From positions 1 to 11,009 of the forward strand of contig JALFYG010000134.1 in the NCBI GenBank assembly GCA_022784805.1: a DNA stretch of 11,009 nt, written 5' to 3'. The position numbers were made by a program, and so were the translations under genes. Numbering within the stretch: position 1 is the stretch's first letter; every line of letters starts with the position of its first letter. Of this stretch, positions 7,368 through 11,009 are shown piece by piece. A model generated the notes under the pieces. The model saw only the letters and a program-made list of their open reading frames with translations, was not told the origin of the DNA and did no database searches. The stretch is from Spirochaetales bacterium. Lineage in GTDB: Bacteria; Spirochaetota; Spirochaetia; Sphaerochaetales; Sphaerochaetaceae.

Positions 7368-8048
7368 TCACCTTTTCATCGGAGGAAATAAGTGCTCAAT
7401 GCCAAGTTCTTTCACCATTTTCACCACTTCAGTGGACCTGGAAACCCCAAATTTCTGCAGAAGTGTCCTGATCTGGCTCTTGACAGTTGCCGGCTCCACA
7501 AATCGTCTCTCTGCTATCTCCCTTACCTTCAGGCCTTCCATGAAACAAGAAATAAGATCTTTTTCTGCAGGAGTCAGATTACCTAGGTTTTGAATGAAAT
7601 ATAAAAGATTCTTCTCACTCTTTCTTAGTCTTTTATACTCATCCATCAATACCTTTTGTATTTCACTGTCTATCTGGGAATTACCTTCATTGGCCATTCT
7701 CACTTTCTTTCTCAGTGTCTCATCATCGCAGCCCTTCACAACATAATCCAAGGCACCGTTGGACATGGCCTTTACAATAGTGTCATCACTTTCATGGCTG
7801 GTCAGATACAATATCTTTGCACTGCCGTCAGCAACAAGAATGGCGTCGGCAGCCCTTATACCATCGTCTCTGTCAGCCATTTCAATGTCCATCAGAACCA
7901 CATCATATTCGCCTGTCTCATATTTTTCTTCAGCTTCTTCTCCCGTAGAGCATTCACTCTTTACCAAGATGTCTCCATCTTTTTCCAGAGTTTCCTTGAT
8001 GTAAGTCCTAATAACTTCACTGTCTTCTGCCAACATTACTCTGATCAT
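7368..8048 (-). CDS. Response regulator, NarL/LuxR type
   Basis: The 226-residue cytoplasmic transcription factor is phosphorylated by a sensor kinase, almost certainly the adjacent one. The receiver domain covers about 1-120, with acidic E8/D9, phospho-acceptor D54 in VVLMDIEM, switch T83 in YLTSHE, and conserved K105 in DYVVKG. A linker rich in charged residues follows, then a LuxR-type helix-turn-helix from about 155, beginning LTPAEKDLISCF and containing VREIAERRFVEPATVKSQI, the usual dimerisation and recognition helices. ATG 8048 lies inside the 3' end of the kinase gene (32-nt overlap) and follows a strong GGGAGGGG ribosome site, pointing to coupled synthesis in fixed ratio. Targets are unknown; the neighbouring transporter and glycan operons are plausible by proximity only. 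Confidence 0.93.
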   Translation of the reverse strand: MIRVMLAEDSEVIRTYIKETLEKDGDILVKSECSTGEEAEEKYETGEYDVVLMDIEMADRDDGIRAADAILVADGSAKILYLTSHESDDTIVKAMSNGALDYVVKGCDDETLRKKVRMANEGNSQIDSEIQKVLMDEYKRLRKSEKNLLYFIQNLGNLTPAEKDLISCFMEGLKVREIAERRFVEPATVKSQIRTLLQKFGVSRSTEVVKMVKELGIEHLFPPMKR

Positions 8049-9516
8049 TCCCCCTCCCTGCCAGCGGCAACATCACCACAAAGGATGTTCCTCCATCCTT
8101 TCGTGCCATAAAAGAAATGGAACCGAAGTGTCTTTTTATTACCAGTCTTGTGAAATACATACCAATTCCCCAGTTGGTGGAACTATTCTTTGAAGAGTGG
8201 AATGGTTCCCAAATGTGTTTCTTCAATGCCTTGTCTATTCCTTTACCTCTATCGCTGATTGTAATTTCAGCCCACATTCTCCCATATTCTATCTCAATTT
8301 CTATGGCATCATTTCTCTTATTTTCTTTTGTAGCCTCGATACCATTTTGGATAATGTTATATAAAGCTTCTGTAAGAAACGTTGTGTCTGCGAGTATTAA
8401 CTTTGAACCATCAAGGCCGGAAACGGAGACAGGATAATCTGAGAAGTTCTCCTTTACCCTTTGCCTGCAGATTCCCATTATTTCAGAAATGGAAATTGGA
8501 TAGAGCTTGATGGCGTTTACTTTCAAAGACTTATTAAGCTTCTCCAACCTTTCGACAAGAGAAGCATTGATTTTTAAGAGTCTTTCAATGTCTTTATCTT
8601 CTGGATGATTTTTCTGCACTTTATCAAGAAGAATCTTCATGGACAACAAATCATTCTTCGTACCATGGACAAACATGGATACACCTCTTGCTGCAGAGTG
8701 GGATTCTCTTCTTACCTTCACTTCAACAACTTCTTCTCCGAAGGTAGTTGAGAAGTATCTGATCAAAGAGCCCATGGAAAGGATTCCTGCCAACAGGGAT
8801 GCGATCATTACAAGGTAATTGAACCCAGATGAGAAGCCTTTATGCAGATACCAGAGTCCCAGCATCCACATGTATTCATTTCTATAGAATAGATACACCT
8901 GTGCAGGATCTTGAGGAAAAAAGATGCCATAGATCATTACAAGTGATATTATGATCATCACTTTCATAATGAATCTAAGCTTAAAAAAAGAAAGCTTTGT
9001 CACCCATAGTTCGTGAATCATCACAAATACAGCAAAAGCCAGATAAATGATTATCCAGACTTTTGAGAAGGTGACGACAGTTTCCATTATGAGAGAGTTG
9101 GATGAGAACAATTCAAAGATCTGAGGAACATAAAGAACTATAGTCAAGACAGGGATTATGGCCAGGATTGAGCCCCGCTTGAGAATATTTGATCTATCAA
9201 GCTCTCCTGCCATATTCAGTGCTGACAGCACCAAGAAATATGGAGAGAGATAGCGTCCCAGGGCCATCATAAAGCCTAACTTGTTTACAGTGTAGACCTT
9301 ATACATTTGGACTTGTCTTACTTTATTGCTTCCATAAAAAACCAATGTGGTGAAATCTGAGATTCCTCCCTTCTTGGCAATATAGACAGAGATTGTATAA
9401 AGGAAAAACGTTATGGAACTTACAGCCAAGAAAAGGAGCACACTTCTCATATCTCGTCGCAGCAGAAGAAGAGCTAAAGACATAATGAGAGTTATAAGAA
9501 CCAAAACAGGAAGCAT
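8017..9516 (-). CDS. Seven-helix membrane sensor histidine kinase
   Basis: A 499-residue kinase. Seven hydrophobic segments fit an N-out topology: about 2-19, 25-46, 84-101, 116-137, 152-170, 184-201 and 230-250, with basic stretches (RRDMR, LDRSNILKR, TKLSFFKLR) on the inner side. A 37-residue outer loop (47-83) and another at 202-228 could sense a ligand. The cytoplasmic part has a phospho-acceptor motif HGTKNDLL (H284). The ATPase domain follows, with N box YNIIQNGIEA (N387, N391), G1 box DRGKG (422-426), F box EPFHSSK and an unusual G2 box NWGIGMYF (448-455). No named sensor domain was recognised. ATG 9516 has no Shine-Dalgarno sequence, but a TATAAT sits 6 nt upstream, so a leaderless mRNA is likely; no downstream in-frame ATG nearby has a better ribosome site. 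Partner of the overlapping response regulator. Confidence 0.92.
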   Translation of the reverse strand: MLPVLVLITLIMSLALLLLRRDMRSVLLFLAVSSITFFLYTISVYIAKKGGISDFTTLVFYGSNKVRQVQMYKVYTVNKLGFMMALGRYLSPYFLVLSALNMAGELDRSNILKRGSILAIIPVLTIVLYVPQIFELFSSNSLIMETVVTFSKVWIIIYLAFAVFVMIHELWVTKLSFFKLRFIMKVMIIISLVMIYGIFFPQDPAQVYLFYRNEYMWMLGLWYLHKGFSSGFNYLVMIASLLAGILSMGSLIRYFSTTFGEEVVEVKVRRESHSAARGVSMFVHGTKNDLLSMKILLDKVQKNHPEDKDIERLLKINASLVERLEKLNKSLKVNAIKLYPISISEIMGICRQRVKENFSDYPVSVSGLDGSKLILADTTFLTEALYNIIQNGIEATKENKRNDAIEIEIEYGRMWAEITISDRGKGIDKALKKHIWEPFHSSKNSSTNWGIGMYFTRLVIKRHFGSISFMARKDGGTSFVVMLPLAGRGNDQSNVGRRQ

Positions 9517-9522
9517 GGATTA

Positions 9523-9551
9523 ATTATAAGTCAGGGTAATTGAGGTTACAA
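9523..9551 (-). promoter_or_regulatory. Promoter of the kinase/regulator operon, giving a leaderless mRNA
   Basis: On the minus strand, TTGTAA (9546-9551) and a perfect TATAAT (9523-9528) are separated by 17 bp. Six bases separate the -10 from the kinase ATG at 9516. Transcription normally starts about 7 nt past the -10, which would put +1 on or beside the A of the start codon. Confidence 0.65.
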
Positions 9552-9569
9552 GAAAATATAATATGCAAC

Positions 9570-9594
9570 AAAAAGCCCGAGATTTCTCCCGGGC
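9570..9594 (-). terminator. Intrinsic terminator of the ABC-transporter operon
   Basis: As minus-strand RNA the arms GCCCGGGA and TCTCGGGC form an 8-bp stem (one G-U pair) closed by a GAAA tetraloop (9575-9594). Five T (9570-9574), then G and TT, follow. It lies about 22 nt past the binding-protein stop and just before the kinase promoter, insulating the two units. Confidence 0.88.
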
Positions 9595-9616
9595 CAAGTT
9601 TATTCCCTTAAAGGAA

Positions 9617-10615
9617 TTAGTTGTGTGCTGCTTCGAGCATGATGTCGAAGAGGACATAGTTCTCGACTGGAGTTGTTGGATCAACTGCATCGCCAAAAGC
9701 GAGCTTCTGGACTTCATAGAGAGCCTTGATGGATCCGTCTTTGACTCCATTGATTGTGTCTTCTTCTGTGTACCACTTAGCACCGTGAACTGTCTGATAC
9801 TGGATTTCGACATCGCCTGCAACCTGCTTTGCAACCCATTCAGCAACCTGTCTCATGTTCTCTTCCTGAGCTCTGTAGTCTTCACCCTTGTAGAGAGCTC
9901 TTGTGAACTTTACGAGTGTGTCGTGGTTAGCTTCAGCCCACTTTGGCATAACGATCCAAGAAGCGATGTTGACTGTTTCGTCAGAGAATGTTTCGTTTCT
10001 AGCGATGACAACTGCATCAGAACCGATCTGAGAGCACATTGTTTCTGTTGATGGTGACCATGTAGCACAAGCATCAAGAGAACCAGATGTCATAGCAGAT
10101 GTAAGGGAAGAAGCATCCATTTCGTATGCTGTGATGTCGTTGATTGTGAGGCCAGCTCTCTTGAGACCAAGGAGAAGGATATTCTCAGAAGATGTTCCTG
10201 AAGAATAACCGACTTTCTTTCCCTTGAGGTCAGCGAGGGATTCTACACCATGAGACTTGAGACCGACGATAGCGTCACCGTTTCCAAGGTGAGAGAATGC
10301 GAAGATGGAAGCACGGCCATTGATACAGAGCTTATGAGCACCATGTCCGATATAACCGATGTCGATGGAACCAGATTCCATAGCAGCGATGATTGTAGGA
10401 CCATCAGCGAACTCGACGAGATTGATCTTGAGTCCTTCTTCTTCGAAAGCTCCTGTTTCAATTGCAGCCATTACGGAGCAAAGAGATGCATAGTTTGGCA
10501 TATATGCAACGTTGAGAGTTGTGAGAGAAGGTGATGTCTTTTCTTCAGCTCCCTGAGCGAAAACACTTGTAAGTGCGATGACGGCTACCAAAAGAATAGC
10601 GATTGCCTTTTTCAT
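9617..10615 (-). CDS. ABC transporter solute-binding protein, SsuA/NrtA/TauA-like
   Basis: The 332-residue protein captures a small solute outside the inner membrane and delivers it to an ABC importer. A signal peptide covers about residues 1-20 (basic MKK, hydrophobic core, cleavage after VFA before QGAEE). No lipobox cysteine is present, so it is likely free in the periplasm rather than lipid-anchored. The body has the NMT1/SsuA-like pattern: NVAYMPNYASLCSVMAAIETG, EEEGLKINLVEF, AAMESGSIDIGYIG, LADLKGKKVGYSSGTSSENILL, and SLDACATWSPSTE. Such proteins bind nitrate, sulfonates, taurine or pyrimidine precursors; the ligand cannot be told here. AAGGAG (10624-10629) lies 8 nt before ATG 10615. 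It follows the ATPase gene by 41 nt and is the last gene before the terminator. A role in sulfur uptake would fit the nearby sulfatase but is only suggestive. Confidence 0.92.
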   Translation of the reverse strand: MKKAIAILLVAVIALTSVFAQGAEEKTSPSLTTLNVAYMPNYASLCSVMAAIETGAFEEEGLKINLVEFADGPTIIAAMESGSIDIGYIGHGAHKLCINGRASIFAFSHLGNGDAIVGLKSHGVESLADLKGKKVGYSSGTSSENILLLGLKRAGLTINDITAYEMDASSLTSAMTSGSLDACATWSPSTETMCSQIGSDAVVIARNETFSDETVNIASWIVMPKWAEANHDTLVKFTRALYKGEDYRAQEENMRQVAEWVAKQVAGDVEIQYQTVHGAKWYTEEDTINGVKDGSIKALYEVQKLAFGDAVDPTTPVENYVLFDIMLEAAHN

Positions 10616-10656
10616 TGTTTTATCTCCTTTTTATATATCCAATATTTAAGGTTCTA

Positions 10657-11009
10657 TTATTTTCTGACCTCAAGGTATTCATGATATACCTGAGACCAAA
10701 TCTGATTCTTCAGCTCCAAGAATCTTGGGCTCATCTTAGTCTCCTGATCACGTGGATAAGGAATATCTACATCGATGATGTCCTTGATTCTTCCAGGTCT
10801 AGCTGACATGATGACTACTCTCTGACCAAGGATCAGGGCCTCGTCAACGTCGTGGGTGATGAAGAAACAAGTCTTTCTTTCCTTTTCCCAAGTCTCCAGC
10901 AACTCCTGCTGAAGCTGAGTTCTTGTCTGGGCATCGAGAGCTCCGAATGGCTCGTCCATCAAGAGAACTTCAGGATTTGCAGCATAAGCACGGGCAATAG
11001 CAACTCTCT
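10657..11009 (-). CDS. ABC transporter ATP-binding protein, SsuB/TauB/NrtD-like (5' end outside window)
   Basis: Only the C-terminal part (about 117 residues) is in the window and the frame is open to the edge. It powers import together with a permease that must lie upstream. The first visible residues RVAIARAYAANPE are the helix after the ABC signature. They are followed by Walker B VLLMDEPFGALD, the D-loop, and the switch histidine in FFITHDVDEALIL. The tail ARPGRIKDIIDVDIPYPRD and SPRFLELKNQIW are typical of the nitrate/sulfonate/taurine class. The apparent TTG/ATG start near 10962 is internal to Walker B and not a real start. The next gene downstream is the matching binding protein, so the importer is at least partly contained in one operon. 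Confidence 0.93.
   Translation of the reverse strand, partial: RVAIARAYAANPEVLLMDEPFGALDAQTRTQLQQELLETWEKERKTCFFITHDVDEALILGQRVVIMSARPGRIKDIIDVDIPYPRDQETKMSPRFLELKNQIWSQVYHEYLEVRK

Noticed and set aside
7345..7380. Possible terminator after the response regulator
   Set aside because: Only a bulged match of AAAAGGTG with CACTTTT is seen, with no T run directly after it; too weak to call.
9602..9617. Small hairpin ATTCC/GGAAT beside the binding-protein stop
   Set aside because: The stem is only 5-6 bp with a G-U pair and no T tail; the strong terminator just downstream explains the end of the unit.
9563..10051. 162-codon plus-strand open frame opposite the binding protein
   Set aside because: Antisense shadow of a clearly real gene; cysteine-rich, no recognisable domain, no ribosome site.
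10657..10962. Short stand-alone ATPase beginning MMDEPFG
   Set aside because: The frame stays open to the window edge and encodes the preceding Walker B and post-signature residues, so this is the middle of a normal gene.

Overview
The window looks like a stretch of chromosome from an AT-rich, anaerobic gut-type bacterium. My best guess is a spirochaete (Sphaerochaeta/Treponema-like). I base this on the secreted solute-binding protein with an 'FAQGAEE'-type signal-peptide junction, the AGA-rich arginine codons, and the mix of ROK regulator, GH3 glycosidase and sulfatase. This assignment is inference; there is no rRNA or marker gene to fix it. All ten genes lie on the minus strand, so transcription runs from the high-coordinate end to the low end. 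No tRNA, rRNA, CRISPR array, insertion sequence or gene-free gap over 300 bases was seen.

Read in the direction of transcription there are four units. (1) 11009-9617: the 3' part of an ABC-transporter ATPase of the nitrate/sulfonate/taurine class, then its secreted solute-binding protein, closed by a strong hairpin-plus-T terminator at 9570-9594. (2) 9516-7368: a seven-helix membrane histidine kinase and a NarL/LuxR-type response regulator whose genes overlap by 32 nt. The pair has its own promoter, with the -10 box so close to the kinase ATG that the mRNA is probably leaderless. (3) 7256-5533: a ROK-family repressor and a small two-helix membrane protein with a PH-like domain, translationally coupled. 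(4) 5382-1 and beyond: a tightly packed operon of sulfatase (GTG start), alpha/beta-hydrolase esterase, short Bacillus-type glucose-6-phosphate isomerase, and GH3 beta-glycosidase, which is cut by the window edge.

Unit 4 reads as a small cytoplasmic sulfated-glycan utilisation cassette: remove sulfate, remove an acyl ester, cleave the glycoside, and feed the hexose phosphate into glycolysis. None of the enzymes whose N-terminus is visible carries a signal peptide. Its promoter (5425-5452) is followed at once by a 21-bp near-perfect palindrome (5404-5424). A related AT-rich sequence (16 of 21 identical) lies upstream of the ROK gene (7329-7349). The simplest model is that the ROK protein represses both the sulfatase operon and its own gene, and is relieved by a sugar from the substrate. 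The two-component pair and the transporter may or may not belong to the same circuit.
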